From: Negadavirga shengliensis
GTDB taxonomy: Bacteria > Bacteroidota > Bacteroidia > Cytophagales > Cyclobacteriaceae
Assembly: GCF_042652345.1 (NCBI RefSeq)
Contig: NZ_JBHSJJ010000022.1
Span: 1 to 64,000, forward strand
DNA: 64,000 nucleotides
Direction: 5' to 3'
In this document: positions 34,998-43,026 of the stretch, in pieces
Layout of the letters: each line of letters begins with the position of its first letter
How positions within the stretch are numbered: the stretch's first letter is position 1
Notes under the pieces: model-generated
The model's database searches: none
What the model was told of the DNA's origin: nothing
Seen by the model: the letters and a program-made list of their open reading frames with translations, nothing else
Program-made: the position numbers and the translations under genes

Positions 34998-36074
34998 ATG
35001 GAAAAGAAAGACAAATATGTAGTCATATTGGCGGGAGGAGTAGGGATAAAATTTTGGCCGTATAGCAGAAACAGCAAGCCAAAGCAATTTCTGGATCTGT
35101 TGGGTACAGGCAAAACCCTCCTGCAAATGACCTTTGACCGGTTCAGACAGCACTATGATGCAGCTAGTTTTTTGGTAGTAACCAATAAAAAATATGCCCA
35201 TCTGGTTAAACAGCAGCTTCCTGAATTGTCAGAAAACCAGATATTGATGGAACCTTTGCGGAGAAATACAGCGGCATCCATCGCTTTGGCCAGCTATAAG
35301 ATCAAAAAAATGAATCCGAAAGCCAAAGTATTGATCAGTCCCTCGGATCAGCTGATTTTCAACGAATACATTTTTTTCCAGGCTATAAATAAAGCATTTG
35401 AGGGAGCTGAAGCCGGTCACAACCTGATCACGATAGGGATACAGCCCAACCGACCTGATACCAGCTATGGGTATATCCAGTATATAGAGGAGGACCAGGC
35501 CGAAGTAAAAAAGGTAAAGACCTTTACCGAAAAACCCAATGCGCAATTGGCTGCAACTTTTCTCGAAAGTGGGGATTTTGTCTGGAACTCGGGGATGTTT
35601 GTGTGGAAGAACCAAAGCATAATCAATGCCATAGAAAAACATATCCCCGAACTGGCAGAAGCTTTTGAGGATGGGGAAGACTATTTTTGTACGGAAAAAG
35701 AATCTGAATTTCTAAGGAAGGCCTACAGCCTGATTAAAAACATATCCGTTGACCATGGTATTCTGGAGAAATCCAACGCGGTATACGTGGTATTGGGAGA
35801 CTTCGGCTGGTCGGATCTGGGGTCCTGGCAAAACCTGTATGAGGTGAGCAACAAAGACATCCATAAGAATGCGGTGAACGGGAATGCCCTTCTGTATGAT
35901 ACCCAAAACTGTTACATTAAACTCCCGCCCGAAAAACTGCTGGTAGTACATGGTTTGAAGGATTACCTTATCAGTGAAAGTGACAACGTCTTGCTTATTT
36001 GTAAGCTTAAAGAGGAAGACAGGTTCCGGGAGTTTGTCAATGACGCCAAAAAAGTCAATGACGGATATATTTAA
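34998..36074 (+). CDS. manC: Mannose-1-phosphate guanylyltransferase
   Basis: Makes GDP-mannose from mannose-1-phosphate and GTP for glycans. 358 residues, the length of stand-alone bacterial GMPs without the isomerase domain. Motifs: LAGGVGIKFWPYSRNSKPKQF, PSDQLI, FTEKP and FVWNSGMFVWK. The nucleotide loop normally reads GGxG(T/S)R; here it is GGVGIK, with Ile17 and Lys18 in place of Thr/Ser and the conserved Arg. It may still work, but this is unusual. It lies directly behind kdsD. Confidence 0.9.
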   Translation: MEKKDKYVVILAGGVGIKFWPYSRNSKPKQFLDLLGTGKTLLQMTFDRFRQHYDAASFLVVTNKKYAHLVKQQLPELSENQILMEPLRRNTAASIALASYKIKKMNPKAKVLISPSDQLIFNEYIFFQAINKAFEGAEAGHNLITIGIQPNRPDTSYGYIQYIEEDQAEVKKVKTFTEKPNAQLAATFLESGDFVWNSGMFVWKNQSIINAIEKHIPELAEAFEDGEDYFCTEKESEFLRKAYSLIKNISVDHGILEKSNAVYVVLGDFGWSDLGSWQNLYEVSNKDIHKNAVNGNALLYDTQNCYIKLPPEKLLVVHGLKDYLISESDNVLLICKLKEEDRFREFVNDAKKVNDGYI

Positions 36075-36186
36075 GAGAAGAGTGATCCGACACAATGGTT
36101 TTGCTTTCTAATATCGAAAACCGGCAAAAGATAGATCAGGCGGTTCTCAAAATATCCGGGTGTTGGTGTCTCAGAAGCAATGTAGG

Positions 36187-37008
36187 TTACTGAGACAACC
36201 GCCCCCCTTTCTCATGGTAATCCACGGCCGCCCGTACCGACCCGTATTCGATCAACAGCTGTCTTGCCCGTTCTTCATCCAGCCCTGTAGCTTCCATGAT
36301 CATTTTCGTGCCACGATTTACGAGTTTTTTGTTTGAAAGCTGCATGTCCACCATTTTGTTGCCCTTCACTTTGCCCAACTTGATCATCACACTGGTAGAA
36401 ATCATGTTAAGCGCGAGTTTCTGGGCTGTTCCGGATTTCATTCTGGTGCTTCCCGTGACAAATTCAGGTCCCACAACGATTTCGACCGGAAATTGTACAG
36501 CTTTAGCCAAGGGACTCCCTTCGTTACAGGTAATGCATCCGGTCAACAAACCGTTAGTTCTTGCTTCGGTTACCCCCCCTATGACATAAGGCGTGGTACC
36601 GGAGGCGGCGATCCCAATGACGGTATCGTATGGGTTGGTCCCGTGGCTGAGGATATCTTTCCAGGCTTGATCTGGGTTGTCTTCTGCATTTTCGACCGCC
36701 TTTCTGATGGCCTGGTCCCCGCCCGCAATGATGCCTATGACCATATCATGAGGCACTCCGTATGTTGGAGGGCATTCGGAGGCATCCAAAATTCCCAATC
36801 GGCCGCTCGTGCCCGCTCCTATGTAAAATAAGCGGCCTCCTTTTTGCATTCTGGGAACGATTTCGGATACCAGTTTTTCAATCTGGGGTAAAGCATTACC
36901 CACCGCCATGGGAACGGTCCTGTCTTCCCGGTTCATGTTGCTGAGCAGTTCTTTGATGCTCATTTTTTCCAAGTGGTCGTAATAGGAAGGGCTTTCTGTC
37001 GTGCTCAT
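36187..37008 (-). CDS. murQ: N-acetylmuramic acid 6-phosphate etherase MurQ
   Basis: Cleaves the lactyl ether of MurNAc-6-phosphate to give GlcNAc-6-phosphate in cell-wall recycling. 273 residues with a SIS domain: FYIGAGTSGRLGILDASECPP includes the catalytic-glutamate motif DASECPPT, and GIAASGTTPYV and GSTRMKSGTAQKL are signature stretches. The C-terminal helices end in a GLDEERARQLL substrate-lid motif. It overlaps the upstream kinase gene by 4 bases (ATGA), so the kinase probably feeds it MurNAc-6-phosphate. Confidence 0.95.
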   Translation of the reverse strand: MSTTESPSYYDHLEKMSIKELLSNMNREDRTVPMAVGNALPQIEKLVSEIVPRMQKGGRLFYIGAGTSGRLGILDASECPPTYGVPHDMVIGIIAGGDQAIRKAVENAEDNPDQAWKDILSHGTNPYDTVIGIAASGTTPYVIGGVTEARTNGLLTGCITCNEGSPLAKAVQFPVEIVVGPEFVTGSTRMKSGTAQKLALNMISTSVMIKLGKVKGNKMVDMQLSNKKLVNRGTKMIMEATGLDEERARQLLIEYGSVRAAVDYHEKGGRLSQ

Positions 37009-37847
37009 ATTTTTTGCTGATGGTATAGGGTTAATCCCGCTATGGGGGTTTCGAGAATAATTTGGATATCGGCATTCATATCAAGCCCTACTTTTCTAAG
37101 AATGTCGCTGTTGTAAAATGCAATGGATCCGACGAAGTTCACCGTTTTATTTTGGTAGTTTTCATACCTCGTCACATGCCGGATAAAGAAATCTTTAAAC
37201 GCATTGTAAATCAGGCTGTAGCAGTAAGGATCAGATTTATACGTGGCTACAAATTTGCTGAAACCGGCCATATACCTGTTAGGGAAAGGTTTTTTATATA
37301 CATTTTCCTGTATGGTCAATATGGAGAGCTCGAGTTCTTGAAGGGCCATTTTTCTAATGTGGGAAGGCATATCGTCATATATGAAATCTTGCAGAAAATG
37401 CTTGCCTATATACGCGCCGCCTCCTTCATCACCCAGAAGATAGCCTGGGGATGGTCTGCTGTTGATGATGTTTTCTCCGTCATAATCCCCACTGTTCGAA
37501 CCTGTGCCCAGGATACAGGCGATACCGGGTTGGTGACCACATGTGGCCCTCGCAGCGGCCATCAGGTCATGGTCCACATGCACCCTTGCTTCTTCAAAAA
37601 TGCTGTTGAACAGCCTTCTTACGGTTTCCTGGTTTTTTTCAGAAGTACATCCGGCACCATAAAAATAGACTTCCTGAATTTTGCCCCTGAGTTCCAAAAG
37701 ATCAGCAACCTGCAGGTCTGCAAGCATCTCTTCTTCTTTCTGGTAGTAGGGATTAAAACCCACCGTCCTGAATTGGGTGATTTTGCCGTTAGAATGGATG
37801 ACTCTCCAGTCGGTTTTGCTGGAGCCACTGTCCGCTATCAATATCAT
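37005..37847 (-). CDS. BadF/BadG-type amino-sugar kinase (MurNAc/GlcNAc kinase candidate)
   Basis: ASKHA-fold kinase of 280 residues. The phosphate-1 loop is ADSGSSKTDW, the adenosine-side loop is LGTGSNSG, and a GDEGGGAYIGK motif follows. Related kinases phosphorylate N-acetylglucosamine; in Bacteroidota such as Tannerella a kinase of this group next to murQ phosphorylates MurNAc. Coupling to murQ by a 4-base overlap supports a MurNAc or GlcNAc kinase role here. The cytochrome-b5-like gene ends one base before it. Confidence 0.87.
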   Translation of the reverse strand: MILIADSGSSKTDWRVIHSNGKITQFRTVGFNPYYQKEEEMLADLQVADLLELRGKIQEVYFYGAGCTSEKNQETVRRLFNSIFEEARVHVDHDLMAAARATCGHQPGIACILGTGSNSGDYDGENIINSRPSPGYLLGDEGGGAYIGKHFLQDFIYDDMPSHIRKMALQELELSILTIQENVYKKPFPNRYMAGFSKFVATYKSDPYCYSLIYNAFKDFFIRHVTRYENYQNKTVNFVGSIAFYNSDILRKVGLDMNADIQIILETPIAGLTLYHQQKI

Positions 37848-37848
37848 T

Positions 37849-38079
37849 TTATGAAATCAGATATCCAATTGGTTTGAATTTGTCAAACACATTTTCATTA
37901 TGAGGGGCATCTTTTAGCTCTTCGGTAAGGTCTTGACCTGCCCAGTGTTCGTAATGCTGTCCGTTTCGCCAAAGCCTTGAAGCAGTAACATCATAGACCA
38001 TGCCTTTATAAGCTATCCATATTTCGGGTTTATCCTGCCCGTTTCTGAGCGCCAGCTGATTTTTAGTGACGCTGATCAT
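37849..38079 (-). CDS. Cytochrome b5-like heme/steroid-binding domain protein
   Basis: A 76-residue soluble cytochrome b5-like protein. It starts with a TKNQLALRNGQDKPEIWIA strand-helix, followed by YKGMVYDVTASRLWRNGQH and a C-terminal helix with APHNENVFDKF. The histidines in NGQHYEHW and DAPHNE are candidate axial heme ligands, though the classical HPGG motif is absent. Such stand-alone prokaryotic proteins have no assigned partner. It is only one base from the amino-sugar kinase gene, so both lie on one transcript. Confidence 0.83.
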   Translation of the reverse strand: MISVTKNQLALRNGQDKPEIWIAYKGMVYDVTASRLWRNGQHYEHWAGQDLTEELKDAPHNENVFDKFKPIGYLIS

Positions 38080-38141
38080 GCGATGACGGCCACAAATATA
38101 GAAAAATCCTTATGCTTAATCTTTGGCATCGGAGAGATATG

Positions 38142-39296
38142 TCAATACATTTTGAGTTGGGCATTGATCCATCTTTCCGGGATTTCCCCCTTTTGTGCAG
38201 TTTGATAGTCCTGATAGCTGCATGGAATGATGGTGTCTCTGCTGTACTTTTCATTTCCGGTGCCCGGGATCTCCATCCACCACTTCCCACTCAATTTGCT
38301 TTTATAAAAATATAGGATTGATGGTTTGGAATCCAGGGAAACGGTATATTTTGTATAGTCACTGCCCTGAAACGAGAGACTGTCTTTTCTGTGGTAAAAC
38401 CCTTCAATAAAATACCACAGCATGGTTGCGATTACTGCGGCGGTTTTTTTTCTGGGATCATCAAAGGTGGCGTGGTAGCCAAATATACCGGCGGAACTTA
38501 GCTTTTCGTTCATCCCTGCGAACCAACAGATCTGACAAGCTTCTTCAGCAGAAAGCCCAAACGGCTGGGCATCCACGGCACCCGGTGCATCGGTTGACTG
38601 AATGGCGCAGACATCAAAACTCAGCAGATCGGCATTTCTTATTAAAGGCTCCACCTCTTTAAAATTTTCCCTTAACTTACCTAACCTGACATGATCGAAA
38701 TACAATTTTTCAAGCGTATTGACAAGCTCATTATCAGTGAGGAAACTTTGATATGCCAAGTGGCAATAATTAAAAAGAAAATTTGGTTTTCGCAATATGA
38801 TTTCCTGGGAATGGATTTCTTGGGGAGTGCCGGTGTCTTCCATGTCCATTTTGGCATCTATTGTAAGAAGGCTCACCAGTTTTTTCATATGCTGGTAGGA
38901 AAGATATTGACCGATATCAAGGTCATGGCTTCCTCCTATAAATAGGGGAAGCACTTGCATTTTCAGCAGTAATTCGCCGACTGAACTTAAAACAGCAATT
39001 GTTTCTTTTAAATTTCCGCCCGGTTTCAAATTCCCCAGATCGGCTATTTTGTAAGCCACCTGGCCCTTTTTTAATTGGAACAGTTTTTCCCTTATTGCCG
39101 TGGTGCTGGTGTTGTCGTTTTCAATATCTGCATGAGACCCCCTATATTCTTCTATTCCGATGATGGCAACCTGAATCCCCTCCAGGTTGGGAAAAGTCTC
39201 TCCGTGATAATGGATGTGGTTAAAAAAAGCGTTATGGCCATAGGTTTTTCGGATTAATTTTTCAGGAATAGGGTCAAAAAAAACTTGTAAATCCAT
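38142..39296 (-). CDS. Arginase/formimidoylglutamase-fold protein with degenerate metal site
   Basis: 384 residues with the ureohydrolase order of motifs, but metal ligands are changed. The first motif reads FIGGSHDLDI (normally GGxH[DE]), the second TIDAKMDMED (normally DAHxD), and the third SFDVCAIQSTDAPG (normally SFDxDxxDP). So His is replaced by Lys and one Asp by Cys in the usual two-manganese site. A C-terminal extension of about 80 residues is rich in aromatic residues. Family members are widespread in Bacteroidota and often annotated HutG. Catalysis as an ordinary arginase is doubtful. Confidence 0.82.
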   Translation of the reverse strand: MDLQVFFDPIPEKLIRKTYGHNAFFNHIHYHGETFPNLEGIQVAIIGIEEYRGSHADIENDNTSTTAIREKLFQLKKGQVAYKIADLGNLKPGGNLKETIAVLSSVGELLLKMQVLPLFIGGSHDLDIGQYLSYQHMKKLVSLLTIDAKMDMEDTGTPQEIHSQEIILRKPNFLFNYCHLAYQSFLTDNELVNTLEKLYFDHVRLGKLRENFKEVEPLIRNADLLSFDVCAIQSTDAPGAVDAQPFGLSAEEACQICWFAGMNEKLSSAGIFGYHATFDDPRKKTAAVIATMLWYFIEGFYHRKDSLSFQGSDYTKYTVSLDSKPSILYFYKSKLSGKWWMEIPGTGNEKYSRDTIIPCSYQDYQTAQKGEIPERWINAQLKMY

Positions 39297-39343
39297 GGAA
39301 TATGATTTGAATAGTGGGCGTTAAATTTACGCAATAGCAGAAA

Positions 39344-39374
39344 ATAAAAAAAGTCCCGCATAACTACGGGACCT
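39344..39374 (-). terminator. Rho-independent terminator after nqrF
   Basis: On the minus strand GTCCCG (pairs 39353-39358 with 39367-39372) forms a stem with flanking A-T pairs, followed by T7. It separates nqrF from the arginase-fold gene. Confidence 0.82.
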
Positions 39375-39381
39375 TGTTTTT

Positions 39382-40686
39382 TTACCCTCCAAAGTCATCA
39401 AATCTGATGTTTTCCTTTGGAACCCCTAAATCATCCAGCATTTTCAAAACCGCCGAGTTCATCAAAGGAGGGCCACAAAGGTAATATTCAATCTCATCCG
39501 GCTCGTCAATCTGCTTGAGATAGTTGTCATAGAGCACCTGGTGGATAAAGCCTACGTAACCGTCGCCTTCTTTGTCGTCCAGTGATTTTTTTACTTTCCA
39601 ATTGTCTTCGGGAAGCGGTTCTGAGAGGCCTATATGGAAATTGAAATTGGGGAAATCCTTTTCTATATCCCTGAAGTGATCCACATAAAAAAGTTCTTTT
39701 TTGGAACGGCCACCGTACCAGTAGGAGACTTTACGGTTGGTCTTTTCTGTATGGAAGAGGTGAAAGAGATGAGATCTGAGAGGAGCCATGCCAGCACCCC
39801 CACCGATGTATATCATTTCTCTCTGAGTAGGGTTGATATGGAATTCACCGTATGGTCCGGAGATGGTTACTTTATCGCCTGCTTTTCGGGAAAATACATA
39901 AGAGGAGCAAACACCGGGGTTGACATCCATCCATTTGTTGTTGGCCCTGTCCCATGGCGGTGTGGCTATCCTGATGGTAAGCATGACGATGTTGCCTTCC
40001 GCGGGGTGATTGGCCATGGAATATGCTCTGAAAATCTCCTCATCATTCTTCATTACCAGGTCCCATAAGCCGAATTTATCCCAATCACTTTGATAGACGT
40101 CTTGCGGGTGGCCAAGCTCGGGATGAGGCGTGATGTCCATTTCTTTGAAATTCACCGTGAGTGAAGGTACATCAATCTGTATATATCCCCCTGGCTCGAA
40201 ATCCAGTGTTTCCCCCTCAGGTAGTTTTACTTTGAATTCTTTGATAAAGGTAGAAACGTTATAATTTGAAATGACCTCACACTCCCATTTTTTAATACCG
40301 AAGATTTCTTCAGGTATTCTGATCTTCATGTCACTTTTTACTTTGACCTGACACGAAAGTCTTACGTTATTCTGCTGCTCCGCTCTGCTGAGGTGCCCCA
40401 CTTCTGTAGGAAGAACTTCCCCTCCGCCCTCATCTATGGTACACTTGCACATGGCACAGGTACCGCCCCCACCGCAGGCTGAGGGTAGGAATATTTTCTT
40501 GTTACTCAATGTGGATAATAAAGTAGAGCCGGCTGAGGTAATCAGCGGATTTTTCTCATCCCCGTTAATAATAATTTTGACATCCCCGGAAGCAACCAAT
40601 TTAGATTGAGCAAAAAGAAGGACAAAAACAAGTAGCAGAATGATTATGGTGAAAGCTACAATCGATGTAATGATTACTGAACTCAT
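39382..40686 (-). CDS. nqrF: Na+-translocating NADH:quinone reductase subunit F
   Basis: NADH-oxidising subunit of the sodium pump Na+-NQR. 434 residues: an N-terminal membrane helix (about 3-27), a 2Fe-2S ferredoxin domain with ACGGGGTCAMCKC and a later Cys in RLSCQVKV, and an FAD/NADH reductase domain with FRAYSMANHP and GGGAGMAPLRSH. The C-terminus ends in NIRFDDFGG as is usual. Subunits A-E are not adjacent; the upstream gene is accD behind its own promoter gap. The complete complex presumably needs a separate nqrABCDE locus. Confidence 0.95.
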   Translation of the reverse strand: MSSVIITSIVAFTIIILLLVFVLLFAQSKLVASGDVKIIINGDEKNPLITSAGSTLLSTLSNKKIFLPSACGGGGTCAMCKCTIDEGGGEVLPTEVGHLSRAEQQNNVRLSCQVKVKSDMKIRIPEEIFGIKKWECEVISNYNVSTFIKEFKVKLPEGETLDFEPGGYIQIDVPSLTVNFKEMDITPHPELGHPQDVYQSDWDKFGLWDLVMKNDEEIFRAYSMANHPAEGNIVMLTIRIATPPWDRANNKWMDVNPGVCSSYVFSRKAGDKVTISGPYGEFHINPTQREMIYIGGGAGMAPLRSHLFHLFHTEKTNRKVSYWYGGRSKKELFYVDHFRDIEKDFPNFNFHIGLSEPLPEDNWKVKKSLDDKEGDGYVGFIHQVLYDNYLKQIDEPDEIEYYLCGPPLMNSAVLKMLDDLGVPKENIRFDDFGG

Positions 40687-40735
40687 TTAATAACAGATTT
40701 TATCTTATCAGTACGGTACTGGTTTTGAAGTTGCA

Positions 40736-40743
40736 CAAATATA
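40736..40743 (-). promoter_or_regulatory. Bacteroidota -7 box before nqrF
   Basis: TATATTTG on the minus strand fits TAnnTTTG, about 50 bases before the nqrF start. It supports independent transcription of nqrF. Confidence 0.5.
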
Positions 40744-40812
40744 TTTATTATTCCCCAAAACCGTTAAGAATATCATAGAATTTAATTGGGTAGATTTTTT
40801 CGGAATGGCGGT

Positions 40813-41655
40813 CTAGTTTTTTAATAAACTCAATAAAGTGGTGATTCTGCTTTTCAGCTGTCTTCTGTCGATAATGAAATCCAAAAAACCGTGCTCCAAT
40901 ACAAATTCGGAGCTTTGAAAGCCTTTGGGAAGATCTTTGCCGATGGTTTCCCGGATAACTCTCGGCCCCGCGAAGCCGATCAAGGCTCCAGGTTCGGCGA
41001 TATTGAAATCTCCCAGCATGGCGTAAGAGGCCGTGACTCCCCCTGTGGTAGGGTCTGTTATCAGGGATATATAAGGTATGCCCGCTTCATCCAAAAGTGC
41101 CAGTTTGGCAGAAGTTTTGGCCATTTGCATCAGGCTGAAACCGGCCTCCATCATCCTGGCCCCACCTGACTTGGAAATCATCATGAAAGGTATCTTGTGC
41201 TTGAGGGCATAATCTATGGCCCGGGATATTTTTTCACCCACCACAGCACCCATAGAGCCTCCGATAAAATTAAAATCCATGCAGGTGATGACGATTTCCA
41301 TCCCGCTTAATTTTCCTACACCTGTCCTGGCGGCATCTTTTAAAGAAGTCTTTTCAATGGTTTCTTTGATCCGGGTGGTATAGGGTTTGCTGTCCACAAA
41401 ATTTAAAGGATCGGCGGAACTCATATCCTTGTTCAGTTCGGTGAATTTATTGTCATCAAAAAGGATTTCGAAGTATTCTTTGGAGCCGATCTTTACATGA
41501 TAGTCATCATCCGGACATACATAAGAGTTGTTTTTCAGTTCCCTGGTGTGGATGATATTGCCCTTTGGGGTCTTATACCAAAGGCCGTCGGGGGCGTCTT
41601 TTTTTTCCTCTGTGGAGGTTTTTATGCCAGCGTCTTTTCTTTTAAACCAAGCCAT
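40813..41655 (-). CDS. accD: Acetyl-CoA carboxylase carboxyltransferase subunit beta
   Basis: Beta subunit of the carboxyltransferase that makes malonyl-CoA for fatty-acid synthesis. 280 residues with the crotonase-like core: GSMGAVVGEKI, SGGARMMEAGFSLMQMAKT, TDPTTGGVTASYA and GFAGPRVI. The N-terminal zinc ribbon normally has four cysteines in two CxxC pairs; here only one is left (YVCPDDDYH), and WYKTPKG stands where the first pair should be. Loss of the zinc site is a feature I associate with Bacteroidota AccD. It has its own promoter-like box. Confidence 0.95.
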   Translation of the reverse strand: MAWFKRKDAGIKTSTEEKKDAPDGLWYKTPKGNIIHTRELKNNSYVCPDDDYHVKIGSKEYFEILFDDNKFTELNKDMSSADPLNFVDSKPYTTRIKETIEKTSLKDAARTGVGKLSGMEIVITCMDFNFIGGSMGAVVGEKISRAIDYALKHKIPFMMISKSGGARMMEAGFSLMQMAKTSAKLALLDEAGIPYISLITDPTTGGVTASYAMLGDFNIAEPGALIGFAGPRVIRETIGKDLPKGFQSSEFVLEHGFLDFIIDRRQLKSRITTLLSLLKN

Positions 41656-41697
41656 AAATTGTTTTTCTTTTTTTAACCGAAAAGCCTTTCGGGATTA

Positions 41698-41705
41698 CAA
41701 ATTTA
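41698..41705 (-). promoter_or_regulatory. Bacteroidota -7 box before accD
   Basis: TAAATTTG on the minus strand fits TAnnTTTG, 43 bases before the accD ATG. Confidence 0.55.
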
Positions 41706-41743
41706 TGGGTAATATCCATTAAATAAAATCAAAATCTGCTTTC

Positions 41744-42823
41744 TCATCCGGAAAAAGGGGGCTGGGGATTTTCCTCTAAGGAATCCTTTTCCATCAACAC
41801 CCTTGTTTTTGGAAGAGAAAGGGGGTATTTTTCCTGTATGTAGGTGAGCATTCTTTCCCGGACGAGACATCTTAGGTCAAAGGCAGTAGGACTGTCCACA
41901 GCACTCATCAGGCATCGGAGTTCCACCGTCCTTTCTTTGACATCGGTTACCTGTAATACCTGTACTTTCCGGTCCCACAGCGGGGTGTTGTCCAATATCT
42001 CTTTGAGTTTCTTCTTAAGGTCCTGTACAGGGACAGTGTGGTCAACATATAAAAAAACAGTTCCCCAAATGTCAGCGGTGGTTCTGGTCCAGTTTTGGAA
42101 TGGGGTCTCCAGAAAATAGGTAATCGGGAGTACCAGCCGCCGCTGGTCCCATATCCTGACCACCACATAAGTGAGATTGATTTCCTCGACCCGTCCCCAT
42201 TCTCCTTCCACCACGACCACGTCATCTATCCGTATGGGTTGGGTGAAGGCAATCTGGAATCCGGCCAGCAAATTGGCAATGGATTTCTGGGCAGCAAAAC
42301 CGATGATAATACCCACAATCCCGGCTGAAGTGAGAAGTCCCGCGCCTACTTTCCTTGCCGATTCAAAATTCATTAAAATGGCCGCGAAGGCGAGAACCAC
42401 CACCACAATGAGAAAGATTTTCCGGATGAATCCTACCTGTGTGAGGATACGGCGCTCTTTCAGGTTATCGGCTTTGTCATAAGCATACCTTTCCAGGAAG
42501 GAATGCCTCAGTACGTTGGAAAGTTCTATGATTATCCAGGTAAGGTTAACGATAAACAACACAATAAAAATCGGTTGATCTTTGATATAGACGAGGTCAT
42601 CCGGTGAAAAATACGGTTCAAAAATCGGGAAGATAACAAAGAACAATCCCCATTTAAGGGATTTTGAAAACTTCAGGAGTGCAATTTTTCCTTTTTCTGT
42701 CCGCGGCTTATAAAAAAAACCTGCGATGTACTTAAAACTGAAATAAAGGACCACATGGCTGAATGCCAGGATAAATAGGGTGACTATGACAAATATCGCT
42801 TTCTCGTTTAGCATCATCTTCAA
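41744..42823 (-). CDS. MscS-family mechanosensitive ion channel
   Basis: 359-residue inner-membrane channel for osmotic-shock relief. Four or five transmembrane helices are followed by the pore-lining TM3 (GLLTSAGIVGIIIGFAAQ with small residues and SIANLLAGFQIAF), the beta domain (IRIDDVVVVEGEWGRVEEI) and the C-terminal alpha/beta vestibule. The loop YVVVRIWDQRRLVLPITYF is typical of MscS proteins. Several Met codons lie at the start (residues 1, 3 and 4), and the first is kept. Gene-specific regulation is not visible. Confidence 0.93.
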   Translation of the reverse strand: MKMMLNEKAIFVIVTLFILAFSHVVLYFSFKYIAGFFYKPRTEKGKIALLKFSKSLKWGLFFVIFPIFEPYFSPDDLVYIKDQPIFIVLFIVNLTWIIIELSNVLRHSFLERYAYDKADNLKERRILTQVGFIRKIFLIVVVVLAFAAILMNFESARKVGAGLLTSAGIVGIIIGFAAQKSIANLLAGFQIAFTQPIRIDDVVVVEGEWGRVEEINLTYVVVRIWDQRRLVLPITYFLETPFQNWTRTTADIWGTVFLYVDHTVPVQDLKKKLKEILDNTPLWDRKVQVLQVTDVKERTVELRCLMSAVDSPTAFDLRCLVRERMLTYIQEKYPLSLPKTRVLMEKDSLEENPQPPFSG

Positions 42824-43026
42824 GACTTAGGTGGAAGTAATAATTGAAAAGCAGCTGTATTGGGATTAATACATGGGATCAGGTTTTTTGAAGGGATTAT
42901 CTTTAAGTTACAGATAAAACGGCTACACTTTCTGATAAAATCGAAATTCTGTTTATCTTTATTTTTTGTTGGCGCAGGCCACTAAACCTTACAAGAAAGC
43001 TTAAGTTAAAAATTTATTACCATACC

